64,000 nucleotides of DNA from Methylothermaceae bacteria B42 (lineage in GTDB: Bacteria > Pseudomonadota > Gammaproteobacteria > Methylococcales > Methylothermaceae). Positions within the stretch are counted from its first letter, which is position 1. Each line of letters begins with the position of its first letter. The position numbers and the translations under genes were made by a program. The DNA lies in contig LSNW01000030.1 of NCBI GenBank assembly GCA_001566965.1, positions 186,001-250,000 on the forward strand. The letters run 5' to 3'. Positions 19,494 to 29,118 of the stretch are shown piece after piece. The notes beneath the pieces are model-generated. The model did no database searches. It worked only from the letters and a program-made list of their open reading frames with translations, and had not been told where the DNA came from.

Positions 19494-19630
19494 TATACTT
19501 GGTTCCAAGGGAAATAGTCAAAGGGTAGAATTTTACGGAGGGATAAATTCTACTAACTCTTCTCAAAGCACTAAAGTAATAATGGGACAATCCTTGGAAC
19601 TATCAGGCAGTCATGGGGCTGCCTTTTTTG
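19494..19630 (+). ncRNA. Candidate structured small RNA or mRNA leader ahead of argD
   Basis: A -10-like box TATACT (19494-19499) is followed by an RNA-like structure: closing stem GTTCCAAGG (19502-19510) with CCTTGGAAC (19592-19600), an inner hairpin GTAGAATTT/AAATTCTAC (19525-19533, 19545-19553) whose loop exposes GGAGG, and a terminator AGGCAGTC/GGCTGCCT (19605-19612, 19617-19624) followed by TTTTTTG TTTTT. The terminator ends about 40 nt before the argD start, so this is either a free small RNA of about 130 nt or an attenuating leader. It does not match what I recall of 6S RNA or tmRNA. Confidence 0.55.
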
Positions 19631-19670
19631 TTTTTAACTGTTTGACTACCACTGTTAGAGAAGAAAAACC

Positions 19671-20840
19671 ATGGCTAGCGCAATAATGCCAACCTATGCC
19701 CGATTGCCGGTCACCTTCACCCGCGGCGAAGGCGCCTGGCTATGGGATACGCAAAACAACCGCTATCTGGACGCCATTTCCGGCATTGCTGTTTGCGGGC
19801 TGGGCCATGCGCATCCCGCCCTGACCGAAGCCTTATGCCAACAAGCACGGCGTTTATGGCATACCTCCAACCTTTTTCAAATCGAGCGTCAGGAAGCATT
19901 GGCCAGCGAACTGGTTCGGCTAAGCGGCATGGCGCAAGCCTTTTTCTGCAATTCCGGCGCCGAGGCCAACGAGGCGGCTATTAAAATCGCCCGCGCTTAC
20001 GGCCATCAAAAAGGCATCGAAAAACCGCTGATTGTGGTGATGGATAACAGTTTCCACGGACGCACCCTGGCAACCTTGAGCGCCACCGGCAATCCCAAGG
20101 TACATCAAGGATTCGAACCGCTGGTGGCAGGCTTTGTGCGGGTTCCATTTAATGATATCCCGGCCATTGAGTCACTGGCTGACAAAGACCAAATCGCGGC
20201 TGTTTTGGTTGAGCCCATACAGGGGGAAGGCGGGATCAAAATACCTGCTTCCGATTACCTCACGCAACTGCGCGCCTTGTGCAACCGTCACCAATGGCTG
20301 CTGATACTGGACGAGGTGCAAACCGGCATGGGACGCACGGGTCAATGGTTTGCCTTCCAACATGAAAATATCACCCCCGATGTCCTGACCCTCGCCAAAG
20401 CCTTGGGTAACGGCTTCCCCATTGGCGCTTGCCTGGTCCGGGGTAAAGCGGTGGATATACTCAAACCCGGCATGCACGGCTCCACCTTTGGGGGAAACCC
20501 TCTGGCTTGCAGTGCGGCTTTGGCCGTCATCAAAACCCTGGAACAAGAAAACCTGATTTCCCGGGCCCAACAGTTGGGAGAACAACTCATGGAGGGATTC
20601 AGTCAATCCCTGAGTGGTCTGTCTCACCTCCAAGAGATTCGGGGACGGGGGTTGATGCTGGGCATTGAATTAAAGATACCTTGTGGCTCCCTGGTCAACG
20701 ATGCCTTGAAAAAAGGCATTCTGATTAACGTCACCGCCGAACAAGTCGTCCGCTTACTGCCGCCGCTTATTCTTACTGACCAACAAGCAAAAGAACTCAT
20801 AGAAACACTATCAAGTTTAATCACAGGATTGCCTTCATGA
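19671..20840 (+). CDS. argD: Acetylornithine aminotransferase
   Basis: A PLP-dependent class III aminotransferase of 389 residues making N-acetylornithine in arginine synthesis; members often also act on succinyl-diaminopimelate for lysine. Visible motifs: [20 protein letters not shown] (about 91-110), the PLP region [15 protein letters not shown] (about 206-220) and the Schiff-base Lys in [14 protein letters not shown] (about 241-254). AGAGAAG stands a short way before the ATG. It overlaps argF by 4 nt and is preceded by a terminator-like structure that may regulate the operon. Confidence 0.96.
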   Translation: MASAIMPTYARLPVTFTRGEGAWLWDTQNNRYLDAISGIAVCGLGHAHPALTEALCQQARRLWHTSNLFQIERQEALASELVRLSGMAQAFFCNSGAEANEAAIKIARAYGHQKGIEKPLIVVMDNSFHGRTLATLSATGNPKVHQGFEPLVAGFVRVPFNDIPAIESLADKDQIAAVLVEPIQGEGGIKIPASDYLTQLRALCNRHQWLLILDEVQTGMGRTGQWFAFQHENITPDVLTLAKALGNGFPIGACLVRGKAVDILKPGMHGSTFGGNPLACSAALAVIKTLEQENLISRAQQLGEQLMEGFSQSLSGLSHLQEIRGRGLMLGIELKIPCGSLVNDALKKGILINVTAEQVVRLLPPLILTDQQAKELIETLSSLITGLPS

Positions 20841-21745
20841 ATGTGCGCCACTTTCTCACTCTCCAAGATATTACCGCTCAAGAATTCCGTAACCTGATCC
20901 ACCGGGCGATGGAACTTAAAAAAATAAAGGCCCCCTATGAACCTTTGAAAAACAAAATCCTGGGCATGATCTTCGAGAAGTCCTCCACCCGTACCCGGGT
21001 CTCTTTTGAAGCCGGAATTGTCCAGTTAGGGGGCGCTGCCATCTTTCTATCCCCCCGGGACTCCCAATTGGGACGGGGCGAACCCCTGGAAGATACCGCA
21101 CGGGTACTGTCACGGATGGTGGACAGCGTTGTGCTTCGCACCCACAAACACGAAACTGTCACCCGGTTTGCCGAATACTCCAGCGTTCCGGTGATAAATG
21201 GCCTCACCGACCGCTATCATCCCTGCCAATTACTGGCGGACATGCAGACCTATTTCGAACACCGTGGCGACATCGCCGGCAAGACTGTGACGTGGATTGG
21301 GGACGGTAATAATATGTGTTATTCCTATATGAACGCCGCCCAACTTTTGGATTTCCATTTAAATATCGCCGCGCCAGCAGGGTATGAACCAGAAGCCGAA
21401 GCCCTGGTCCAAGCCCGCGACCACGTCACCCTTTTTCACGAACCAGAGACCGCGGCCAGGAATGCCGATTTGATTGTCACCGATGTTTGGGCCAGCATGG
21501 GCCAGGAAGACGAGCAACGGCAACGCATGGAAGCCTTTCGCGGTTTTCAGGTCAACCCCCTGCTGATGGCGCTGACCGCCCCCAATGCCCTTTTCATGCA
21601 CTGCCTGCCCGCTCACCGGGGGGAAGAAGTCAGTGCCGAAGTGCTGGAAGGCCCCCAAAGCGTGGTTTGGGACGAGGCGGAAAACCGCCTTCACGCGCAA
21701 AAAGCGCTGCTTGAATTCTTGCTTTCGCCTTATCACAATGACTGA
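20837..21745 (+). CDS. argF: Ornithine carbamoyltransferase
   Basis: Makes citrulline from ornithine and carbamoyl phosphate. The 302-residue chain contains the carbamoyl-phosphate site [12 protein letters not shown] (about 48-59), [11 protein letters not shown], and the ornithine-site Cys in [13 protein letters not shown] (about 254-266). Start overlaps the argD stop and its end overlaps the start of the next gene, so translation is coupled through three genes. The coupling with argD and nearby argE and argA makes an arginine cluster; argB, argC, argG and argH are not here. Confidence 0.96.
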   Translation: MNVRHFLTLQDITAQEFRNLIHRAMELKKIKAPYEPLKNKILGMIFEKSSTRTRVSFEAGIVQLGGAAIFLSPRDSQLGRGEPLEDTARVLSRMVDSVVLRTHKHETVTRFAEYSSVPVINGLTDRYHPCQLLADMQTYFEHRGDIAGKTVTWIGDGNNMCYSYMNAAQLLDFHLNIAAPAGYEPEAEALVQARDHVTLFHEPETAARNADLIVTDVWASMGQEDEQRQRMEAFRGFQVNPLLMALTAPNALFMHCLPAHRGEEVSAEVLEGPQSVVWDEAENRLHAQKALLEFLLSPYHND

Positions 21746-22418
21746 AAATGCCGTAAAGTTATTAGCATTGCTCACCTTTCTGGCCTGGCAACCCTTGATC
21801 TGGGCGGGGGAAGCAGCTTATATCAACGATCAACTGGTAGTGCAACTGCGCGCCGGCAAGGGACTAGACTATAAAATCCTCAAGCAGCTGGAAAGCGGTA
21901 CGCCTGTAACCGTCTTGCAGCGAGACAGCAAAAGTGGCTACAGCAAAGTGCAATTGGAAGATGGCCAGCGGGGGTGGGTACTGGATCGGTTTTTGACCGA
22001 AGAACTCCCAGCTCGGGTCAAGCTGCCGGAATTAGAACGGAAGCTGCAACAACTTTCAGAAGAAAACAAGCAGTTAAAGGATGCCTTGACTTCCCTGACA
22101 GCCCGGCAAGCACAAGCTGCTTCAGACAAGGGCAAACTCAGCGAACTTTCCGCCCGCCTCCAGTCCGAGCTAAAACGGATTCGCAAAACCGCCGCCCATG
22201 CCTTGGAAATAGAAGCCGAGCGCAATCAACTGCGGGAGCGGGTCGTGCTATTGGAGCGGGAACTGCAAAAAGTTAAACTGGAAAAACAAGCCCTGGAAAG
22301 CGAAAGCGGCCAAAGCTGGTTCACCATCGGCGCGGGCGTGCTTTTCGCCGGCATTGTCCTGGGCCTGATCTTGCCGCGCCTGGGCTGGCGCCGGAAACCG
22401 GGCTGGGACAGCTTATAA
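21738..22418 (+). CDS. SH3-domain membrane protein (TIGR04211-like, YgiM type)
   Basis: A 226-residue envelope protein: signal peptide at about residues 1-23, a bacterial SH3 domain (about 27-92, with [20 protein letters not shown] and GWVLDRFL), a long coiled coil (about 95-195) and one C-terminal membrane helix (about 198-216) followed by a basic tail. This layout is that of E. coli YgiM. Its exact role is unknown; SH3b domains often contact peptidoglycan. I set the start at the ATG overlapping the end of argF by 8 nt, since an earlier in-frame start would lie deep inside argF and lose the signal peptide. Confidence 0.85.
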   Translation: MTENAVKLLALLTFLAWQPLIWAGEAAYINDQLVVQLRAGKGLDYKILKQLESGTPVTVLQRDSKSGYSKVQLEDGQRGWVLDRFLTEELPARVKLPELERKLQQLSEENKQLKDALTSLTARQAQAASDKGKLSELSARLQSELKRIRKTAAHALEIEAERNQLRERVVLLERELQKVKLEKQALESESGQSWFTIGAGVLFAGIVLGLILPRLGWRRKPGWDSL

Positions 22419-22448
22419 TTTTTTGACATCGCAAGCGGAGATATTCTT

Positions 22449-24143
22449 ATGCCTTCCGATAAAAAACGCTCCTTTTCTTCTCAAGTCGTCAACGGCATGG
22501 AACGCGCGCCCAGCCGGGCCATGTTGCGGGCCGTCGGCTTTGAAGACAAGGATTTTCAAAAACCTCAAATTGGCATCGCCTCCACCTGGAGCATGGTCAC
22601 CCCCTGCAATATGCACATTAATCACCTAGCGGACAATGCCGCCCAGGGAGTCGATCAAAATGGCGGGAAAGCGGTGATTTTCAATACCATCACCATCTCC
22701 GACGGGATTTCCATGGGCACCGAGGGCATGAAGTATTCCTTGGTTTCCCGGGAAGTCATTGCCGATTCCATTGAAACTGTCATCGGTTGCCAAGGCTATG
22801 ACGGTCTGGTGGCCATCGGTGGCTGCGATAAAAACATGCCCGGCTGCATGATTGCCATCGCCCGCCTCAACCGGCCAGCGGTATTTGTCTATGGCGGTAC
22901 GATTCTGCCCGGCTGCCACCAAAACCAAAATCTCGACATCGTTTCCGTATTTGAAGCGGTCGGCGCCCGGGCCAACGACAAAATCGACGACGATACCCTC
23001 CATGCCATTGAGGAAAAAGCCATCCCTGGCCCTGGTTCCTGTGGCGGCATGTATACCGCCAATACCATGGCCTCGGCCATCGAAGCCTTGGGAATGAGCC
23101 TGCCCGGCAGTTCCGCCCAGGCGGCCGTCTCCCCGGACAAACAAAAAGATTGCGAGCGGGCTGGCCAAGCAGTGCTGGCACTATTGGAAAAGGACATCAA
23201 ACCCCGCGATATCATGACCCGGCAAGCCTTCGAAAATGCCATCACCATGGTCATCGCCCTGGGCGGTTCCACCAACTCCGTACTGCACTTGCTGGCCATG
23301 GCCGATGCCAGCGGCGTGAAGCTCACCCTGGACGATTTTACCCGCATCGGGCAGAAAACGCCGGTACTGGCTGATCTGAAGCCCAGCGGCCGTTATCATA
23401 TGGCCGCCCTGATTGAAATTGGCGGAATTTTGCCTCTCATGAAAATGCTGCTGGAAGCAGGCTTGCTTCACGGCGATTGCCTCACCGTCACCGGCAAAAC
23501 CCTGGCGGAAAATCTGGTGGACGTACCTCCCTATCCCACGAATCAAGATATCATCCAGCCTCTGGAGAATCCGCTCAAAAAAGACAGCCACTTGGTTGTT
23601 CTCAAAGGCAATCTGGCGCCGGAAGGCGCGGTGGCCAAAATCAGCGGCAAGGAGGGCTTAAGTTTTACCGGCACAGCCCGGGTTTTTGAGTGCGAAGAGG
23701 AAGCGCTACAACGCATTCTCGATGGCACGGTACAAAAAGGCGATGTCATTGTCATCCGCTACGAAGGCCCCAAAGGTGGCCCAGGGATGCGGGAAATGCT
23801 GTCACCCACCTCCGCCGTGATGGGCAAGGGCCTTGGCAAAGACGTGGCGCTGATTACCGACGGGCGATTCTCCGGCGGCACCCACGGCCTGGTGGTGGGC
23901 CATATCACTCCGGAAGCCTATGTGGGCGGACCGCTGGCGATTGTCAAAGACGGCGACACCCTGACCATCGACGCGGAAAAGCGGGAACTGCATTTGCATT
24001 TAAGCGACGAGGAGATCCAATCCCGTCTGTCCCAGTGGCAAAAACCCGCGCCCCGTTACACCCGCGGGGTGCTGGCCAAATACGCGGCGCTGGTCAATTC
24101 CGCTTCTGAAGGCGCAGTCACCGACCGGGATCTGGAGTTGTAG
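22449..24143 (+). CDS. ilvD: Dihydroxy-acid dehydratase
   Basis: An iron-sulfur dehydratase of 564 residues producing the 2-keto acids for valine, leucine and isoleucine. The cluster Cys residues are in [11 protein letters not shown] (about 116-126) and [16 protein letters not shown] (about 191-206); the Mg site and C-terminal [16 protein letters not shown] are clear. At 564 residues this is the shorter form, often carrying a [2Fe-2S] cluster, rather than the longer E. coli type. It sits between arginine genes, overlapping the argE start by one base. Confidence 0.95.
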   Translation: MPSDKKRSFSSQVVNGMERAPSRAMLRAVGFEDKDFQKPQIGIASTWSMVTPCNMHINHLADNAAQGVDQNGGKAVIFNTITISDGISMGTEGMKYSLVSREVIADSIETVIGCQGYDGLVAIGGCDKNMPGCMIAIARLNRPAVFVYGGTILPGCHQNQNLDIVSVFEAVGARANDKIDDDTLHAIEEKAIPGPGSCGGMYTANTMASAIEALGMSLPGSSAQAAVSPDKQKDCERAGQAVLALLEKDIKPRDIMTRQAFENAITMVIALGGSTNSVLHLLAMADASGVKLTLDDFTRIGQKTPVLADLKPSGRYHMAALIEIGGILPLMKMLLEAGLLHGDCLTVTGKTLAENLVDVPPYPTNQDIIQPLENPLKKDSHLVVLKGNLAPEGAVAKISGKEGLSFTGTARVFECEEEALQRILDGTVQKGDVIVIRYEGPKGGPGMREMLSPTSAVMGKGLGKDVALITDGRFSGGTHGLVVGHITPEAYVGGPLAIVKDGDTLTIDAEKRELHLHLSDEEIQSRLSQWQKPAPRYTRGVLAKYAALVNSASEGAVTDRDLEL

Positions 24144-25291
24144 TGACTCTCCCCGGCATCCGGGAAATGATCCGGGCGCTGGTGGCCGAACCTTCGGTCA
24201 GCAGCCCCGATTCCCAGTTGGATCAATCCAATCTGGGCGTCATTCACCTGCTGGCGCAGTGGCTGGAAAGCCTGGGTTTCCGAATTCACCTACAACCGGT
24301 TACCCCCAACAAATCCAATCTCATTGCCACCCTTGGCCCCGAAGGGGAAACAAAAGGATTGGTTTTGAGCGGGCATACCGACACTGTCCCCTTTGATGAA
24401 GGGCTTTGGTCCCACGACCCCTTTAGCCTGACCGAAAAGGATGGTCGTCTCTACGGGCTGGGCAGCGCGGATATGAAATCCTTCTTCGCCCTGGCGCTGG
24501 AAGCGATTCGCACCATCGACAGCCAACGCCTGCGTCAACCCATCATCATTGTCGCCACTTGCGACGAGGAAAGCACCATGTCCGGCGCGCGGAGTCTTGA
24601 AACGCTGGGCCTCCCAGCGGGACGCTATGCGGTCATCGGCGAACCAACATTGCTCCAGCCTGTTCGCATGCACAAAGGGGTGATGATGGAAACCATCCAC
24701 GTACATGGCCATAGCGGCCACGCCAGCAATCCGGAACTGGGCGCCAATGCCCTGGAAGGCATGGTCTCGGTATTACAAAACCTGCTCCTCTGGCGTGACC
24801 AACTGGCGCAAATGCATCATCCAGAGTTTCAGGTTCCCTACCCTACCTTAAACCTTGGAGCGATTCACGGCGGCGACAGTCCCAACCGGATCTGCGGACA
24901 CTGCCGGACTCATCTGGACTTTCGTCTGCTACCGGGAATGTCCGTGGATCAATTACGGGAAACGCTGCAACATAAAGTAAAAGACGCCCTGCGCGTCCAC
25001 CCAAAACTCAAGGCCCGGCTTGAGCCTTTATTCGACGGCGTGCCACCCTTCGAAACCCCAGCCGGCGCCGAGATTGTCCAGCTTTGCGAATCTCTCTCGG
25101 GTGAAACGGCCAAAGCGGTTTCCTTCGCCACGGAAGCGCCTTTTTTAACCCGCCTTGGCTTGGAAACCATTGTCATGGGACCAGGGTCCATCGACCAGGC
25201 CCACCAACCCGACGAATATTTGCCCGTCAGTCATATTGAACCTGCGGTACATTTAATCCGGCAACTTATCGAGAAGCTATGCCTGCCATGA
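24143..25291 (+). CDS. argE: Acetylornithine deacetylase (M20 metallopeptidase family)
   Basis: Removes acetate from N-acetylornithine to give ornithine. The 382-residue chain has the M20 motifs LSGHTDTVPFD (about 75-85), GLGSADMKSFFAL, the catalytic Glu pair in TCDEESTMSGARS, and a dimerisation domain. The start is a GTG that shares its first base with the final G of the ilvD stop TAG. With argA next, the cell appears to use the linear (non-recycling) acetyl pathway, although argJ elsewhere cannot be excluded. Confidence 0.93.
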   Translation: MTLPGIREMIRALVAEPSVSSPDSQLDQSNLGVIHLLAQWLESLGFRIHLQPVTPNKSNLIATLGPEGETKGLVLSGHTDTVPFDEGLWSHDPFSLTEKDGRLYGLGSADMKSFFALALEAIRTIDSQRLRQPIIIVATCDEESTMSGARSLETLGLPAGRYAVIGEPTLLQPVRMHKGVMMETIHVHGHSGHASNPELGANALEGMVSVLQNLLLWRDQLAQMHHPEFQVPYPTLNLGAIHGGDSPNRICGHCRTHLDFRLLPGMSVDQLRETLQHKVKDALRVHPKLKARLEPLFDGVPPFETPAGAEIVQLCESLSGETAKAVSFATEAPFLTRLGLETIVMGPGSIDQAHQPDEYLPVSHIEPAVHLIRQLIEKLCLP

Positions 25292-26604
25292 CTGACATCA
25301 ATCATTACGTTCGCTGGTTCAGAAGCTCTTCCCCCTATATCCACGCCCACCGGGGTAAAACCTTTGTGGTCATGTTTGGGGGCGAGGCGCTGCTCGATGA
25401 TAATTTTTCCCACCTGATCCACGATCTTGCCTTGTTGCACGGTTTGGGCATTCGTTTGGTCCTGGTCCACGGACTTCGTCCCCAAATTGAAGCGCGGTTA
25501 AAGCACAAGGGAATTGCGTGTCACTATCACCCCAGCGGCCTGCGCATTACTGACGCGCCAGCTTTAGAGTGCGTCAAAGAAGCCGCTGGCGTGGCCCGGG
25601 TGGAAATCGAAGCCTTATTCTCCCTTGGGATTGCGGAATCACCGATGGCTGGCCTGCGCCTGCTGACCACTTCCGGCAATTTCGTTCTCGCCAAACCACT
25701 TGGCGTGCTGGAAGGGATTGATTTACAACATACCGGGGAAGTGCGGGGAGTGAAAAACGAAGCGCTCCAAAACCAACTCAACGACGGAAATATCGTCGTG
25801 TTATCCCCTTTAGGTTATTCCCCAACCGGGGAAGTATTCAACTTGCGGGCCGAAGAAGTTGCTACCGCTGTCGCTGGCGCTTTAAAAGCCGATAAACTGT
25901 TGATACTTACCGAAGGGCCTTGTCAAGTGCAAAGTACCTCCCAAATGCCCTCCCACTTGACGGACAATGAAGCCGAAGCCCTACTGGAGCAAGACGCTTT
26001 TACGCCAGACATCGCTGATCATGTGCGAGCCGCAGTCTCCGCCATCCGCCGAAGTGTCGGCAGGGTTCATCTGATAGACAGGCATATGGATGGCGCCCTG
26101 CTTTTGGAGCTTTTTACCCGGGAAGGGCAAGGCACATTAATTTCAGCCGAACCCTTTGAACAATTGCGACCCGCCCACCTAGAAGACATCGGCGGCATTC
26201 TGGAATTAATCGAGCCTTTAGAGCAGGAAGGCATCTTAGTGAAACGGCCGAGGGAAAAACTGGAAATGGAAATTGACGATTTCATCGTCATCGAACGGGA
26301 CGGTTTGATTATTGGCTGCGCGGCTCTGCACACTTTTCCACAACAACATGCCGGCGAACTCGCCTGTTTAGCGCTACACTCAGAATATCGTGGCCAACAA
26401 CGGGGATTAAGGTTGCTCAACCATATTGAAAACCTGGCCCGGGAAAAAGGACTGAAACAACTGTTCCTTCTCACCACCCGGACTACCCACTGGTTTATTG
26501 AAAAGGGTTTCCAATTGGCGGATTTTGATCAGCTTCCCCTGCAACGCAGGCAATGTCTCAATTACAAGCGCAATTCAAAGGTATTGATCAAATGGCTGAC
26601 TTAA
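25279..26604 (+). CDS. argA: N-acetylglutamate synthase, kinase-like domain plus GNAT
   Basis: First enzyme of arginine synthesis, acetylating glutamate with acetyl-CoA. The 441-residue chain has an N-terminal amino-acid-kinase fold (about 20-290, FGGEALLDD and LVLVHGLRPQIE), which carries the arginine feedback site in this family, and a C-terminal GNAT domain (about 295-435, SEYRGQQRGLRLLNHIE as the CoA loop). The kinase-type Gly-rich motif is degenerate, as expected for ArgA rather than ArgB. It overlaps argE by 13 nt. Together with argE this defines the linear acetyl cycle. Confidence 0.95.
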   Translation: MPAMTDINHYVRWFRSSSPYIHAHRGKTFVVMFGGEALLDDNFSHLIHDLALLHGLGIRLVLVHGLRPQIEARLKHKGIACHYHPSGLRITDAPALECVKEAAGVARVEIEALFSLGIAESPMAGLRLLTTSGNFVLAKPLGVLEGIDLQHTGEVRGVKNEALQNQLNDGNIVVLSPLGYSPTGEVFNLRAEEVATAVAGALKADKLLILTEGPCQVQSTSQMPSHLTDNEAEALLEQDAFTPDIADHVRAAVSAIRRSVGRVHLIDRHMDGALLLELFTREGQGTLISAEPFEQLRPAHLEDIGGILELIEPLEQEGILVKRPREKLEMEIDDFIVIERDGLIIGCAALHTFPQQHAGELACLALHSEYRGQQRGLRLLNHIENLAREKGLKQLFLLTTRTTHWFIEKGFQLADFDQLPLQRRQCLNYKRNSKVLIKWLT

Positions 26605-27428
26605 CTTCCGTCGATACGCTTGCCATTACCCCGAGCACCAATACTTTTAAAATTCTGCAACTGACTGATTGCCATCTTTTGGAACAACCAGAAGATACGT
26701 TAATGGGCGTCAATACGGAAAAAAGCCTGTTAGACGTGCTCGACCACATTCAACGATCGCCCCAGTGGCCACCAGATCTTATCCTGCTCACCGGGGACTT
26801 GGCGCAAACGCCTACGCCCACTGTCTATCAACGGCTGCATAAGCTGTTCCAACCTTTCACAGTGCCTTGTGCCTGTCTTCCGGGGAATCATGACGAACCG
26901 GGGCACATGCTAGCCTATCTCTGTCAAAAACCCATAGCCTGCCCCCGACGTATCCTTACCCGACATTGGCAAATCCTGCTGTTGAACAGCAAAAAAAATG
27001 ATTCCCCCCAGGGCTTGCTTTCCGAGAATGAACTTAAGTTTTTGCGCGCTCATTTGGCAACCACGTCCATGCCAACCCTCATCGCACTCCACCACCCGCC
27101 GGTACCAGTTGGCAGCGCCTGGATGGATACCATGCAACTGGAAAACGGCGAGGCATTCCTGAAACTGGCGTCCAGTTTTCCGCAAGTAAAATGCATTATT
27201 TTTGGGCATGTCCATCAGGACTTTGTCAGCCAGTATCATTCGCTGACACTCATGAGTTCACCGTCTACCTGTTTCCAGTTCAAACCCCACGCGTCGGATT
27301 TTGCTCTCGACACCAAGCCTGCGGGCTGGCGATGGCTGCATCTACACTGCGATGGCGCAATAGATACTCAGATTGAACGTTTGGATCACCTTCCGCCTGG
27401 CCTGGATTTTTTTCAAGCGGGTTATTAA
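26592..27428 (+). CDS. cpdA: 3',5'-cyclic-AMP phosphodiesterase CpdA (Icc)
   Basis: A calcineurin-type metallophosphatase that degrades cAMP. All metal motifs are present: QLTDCHLLEQPEDTLMGV, LTGDLAQTPTP, CLPGNHDEPGH, IALHHPPVPVG and IFGHVHQDF. I chose the ATG at 26592 (278 residues, close to the 275 of E. coli CpdA, with AAAGGT upstream) over an in-frame ATG at 26553. It overlaps the end of argA by 13 nt. The link to cAMP suggests that the cyclic-nucleotide-binding protein at 4.4-6.6 kb has a real ligand in this cell. Confidence 0.9.
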   Translation: MADLTSVDTLAITPSTNTFKILQLTDCHLLEQPEDTLMGVNTEKSLLDVLDHIQRSPQWPPDLILLTGDLAQTPTPTVYQRLHKLFQPFTVPCACLPGNHDEPGHMLAYLCQKPIACPRRILTRHWQILLLNSKKNDSPQGLLSENELKFLRAHLATTSMPTLIALHHPPVPVGSAWMDTMQLENGEAFLKLASSFPQVKCIIFGHVHQDFVSQYHSLTLMSSPSTCFQFKPHASDFALDTKPAGWRWLHLHCDGAIDTQIERLDHLPPGLDFFQAGY

Positions 27429-27437
27429 CCCGTAGCG

Positions 27438-27953
27438 CTATTTCGCTGACAGAAATCCACCTGCATCAATAGGCACCGACTCGGAAATCAAATACGCCCC
27501 CAACTCCGTCAATGCCTTTCGATAGACTTCCCGCTTGAAATAAACCACTTCTTGCAGCGGATACCAATAATCCACCCAGCGCCAGGCATCGAACTCCGGC
27601 TTTCCAGTACGCTCTAAGTGGATGTTGCTTTCTTCCGACTGCAGCCTAAGCAGATACCAAATTTGCTTTTGGCCGATACATAATGGGCGGGAATTGCGAC
27701 GGATATAGCGGGAAGGCAATCGATAGTGCAACCAATCCTGGGTACGGCCGATAATTTCCACATCGTTGGTGGACAAGCCGGTTTCTTCATACAACTCCCG
27801 GTATAAAGCCTCTTCCGGGGCTTCATTTTGTTTAATTCCCCCCTGGGGAAATTGCCATGATTGCATACCTGCCCGTCTGGCCCAAAATACATGGCCAGCA
27901 TCGTTACAAAGGACAATACCTACATTGAGACGATAGCCTTTGGCATCAATCAT
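27438..27953 (-). CDS. rppH: RNA pyrophosphohydrolase RppH (Nudix)
   Basis: Removes pyrophosphate from the 5' end of mRNA and so opens it to RNase E decay. The Nudix box [20 protein letters not shown] followed by TGL is at about residues 38-60 and the start [17 protein letters not shown] is typical of RppH. Length 171 is normal. The C-terminal part contains [13 protein letters not shown]. It is convergent with cpdA, separated by only 9 nt. Confidence 0.95.
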   Translation of the reverse strand: MIDAKGYRLNVGIVLCNDAGHVFWARRAGMQSWQFPQGGIKQNEAPEEALYRELYEETGLSTNDVEIIGRTQDWLHYRLPSRYIRRNSRPLCIGQKQIWYLLRLQSEESNIHLERTGKPEFDAWRWVDYWYPLQEVVYFKREVYRKALTELGAYLISESVPIDAGGFLSAK

Positions 27954-28065
27954 CGCGAAACAGAAAACCCATCAATGATAAAATTTGCTTTTTGCTTAAA
28001 TAAAAATAGCATTTTTAAGACTTTAAATCTTTTCATAACCTACACAAGCTCATTGGTTTGCGCAA

Positions 28066-28818
28066 GTGATGCCCAATAACTTCATTTCACCCTCTTCGAA
28101 TCAAATCGCCCTTTTTGATCTGGACAACACCCTGCTCGGAGGAGATAGCGATTATCTCTGGGGGCAGTTCTTGGTGGAAAAAGGCATTGTCGAACGTCAA
28201 TGGTACGAATCGGAAAACAGTCGTTTTTACGAGGACTACCGCAGCGGCACGCTCGATATTGCCGAATTTCTCGAATTTGTCTTAAAACCTTTGAGTCAGC
28301 ACCCGGTTTCCCAGCTTCATCTTTGGCGGGAACAATTTATTGTGGAAAAAATTCAACCCATCTTATTACCCGCCGCAAAAAAGCTGGTGGATTCGCACCG
28401 CCGGCAAAGGCATGTGCTGGTGATTATCACCGCCACCAATGCCTTTGTCACAGAGCCCATTGCCAAGTTGTTTGGCATCCCGCATCTCATTGCCACCCAG
28501 CCTGAATTCAAGCAAGGGCGCTATACCGGCCGTTTTTCCGGCATCCCCTGTTTTCAGGAAGGAAAAATCCAGCGCTTTCAAGCATGGCTGCAAAATTTAG
28601 ATAATCCTATCGACACAAGTTGCTTCTACAGTGATTCCCACAATGATTTACCGCTTTTACAGCAAGTCAGCCAACCGGTGGCGGTTGATCCTGACCCTCA
28701 ATTGGAGAAGGCGGCGAAAGAAAAGGACTGGCCCATACTGTCCTTACGTTCAGGAAAAGACCCGGTGATGTTATCTCCTGTTAAGGCTGATCTTCCCATG
28801 GAAACAAAAAATGCCTAA
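28066..28818 (+). CDS. HAD-IB family phosphatase (SerB-like)
   Basis: A haloacid-dehalogenase hydrolase of 250 residues. The nucleophile motif is ALFDLDNTLLGGDSD (about 16-30); motif II is VLVIITATN near residue 120, and the last acidic motif is CFYSDSHNDLPLL near residue 186. This pattern matches the HAD-IB group related to phosphoserine phosphatase, often annotated as histidinol- or phosphoserine-phosphatase-like; the substrate is unknown. Starts may be GTG at 28066 or the ATG right after it. It diverges from rppH across about 110 bp. Confidence 0.88.
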   Translation: MMPNNFISPSSNQIALFDLDNTLLGGDSDYLWGQFLVEKGIVERQWYESENSRFYEDYRSGTLDIAEFLEFVLKPLSQHPVSQLHLWREQFIVEKIQPILLPAAKKLVDSHRRQRHVLVIITATNAFVTEPIAKLFGIPHLIATQPEFKQGRYTGRFSGIPCFQEGKIQRFQAWLQNLDNPIDTSCFYSDSHNDLPLLQQVSQPVAVDPDPQLEKAAKEKDWPILSLRSGKDPVMLSPVKADLPMETKNA

Positions 28819-28833
28819 CGGCGACTGCGATGA

Positions 28834-29061
28834 TCATTTTTTTCTGATCCAGTAGTAAAACACCCCTTCATGTTCTCTTTGTTCTAAAATTTGATTACCT
28901 GTTTGGTCGCTAAAAACGCCAAAATCTAGGACGGAAGCGGGATCCGTGGCAATGACCCGCACTACTTGCCCGCTTTCCATCTCATTGAGGATTTTTTTCA
29001 GGCGCAATAACGGCAGGGGGCAATTTAGGCCGGAAGTATCCAATTCAAAATCGCTATGCAT
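28834..29061 (-). CDS. tusA: Sulfurtransferase TusA family protein
   Basis: A 75-residue cytosolic sulfur carrier. The signature LDTSGLNCPLPLLRLKKILN (about 7-26) holds the active Cys in the CPxP-type motif, and the end HEGVFYYWIRKK is typical. TusA relays sulfur for tRNA 2-thiolation and other pathways. A longer frame from 29250 runs into the start of cysG and was rejected; the chosen ATG gives the standard length. It diverges from cysG across 57 bp, pairing sulfur transfer with siroheme synthesis. Confidence 0.92.
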   Translation of the reverse strand: MHSDFELDTSGLNCPLPLLRLKKILNEMESGQVVRVIATDPASVLDFGVFSDQTGNQILEQREHEGVFYYWIRKK

Positions 29062-29118
29062 GTTAATCAGGTAATAATTTCCTACAAAACAATATGATAA
29101 CAAACCAGTTGTAAACCA

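Noticed and set aside
19494-19630. Naming the structured RNA as 6S RNA, tmRNA or a known riboswitch
   Set aside because: The size, stems and sequence do not match what is known of these; it is kept as a candidate only.
21585-21737. Longer start for the SH3 protein inside argF
   Set aside because: It would bury the signal peptide and read argF out of frame.
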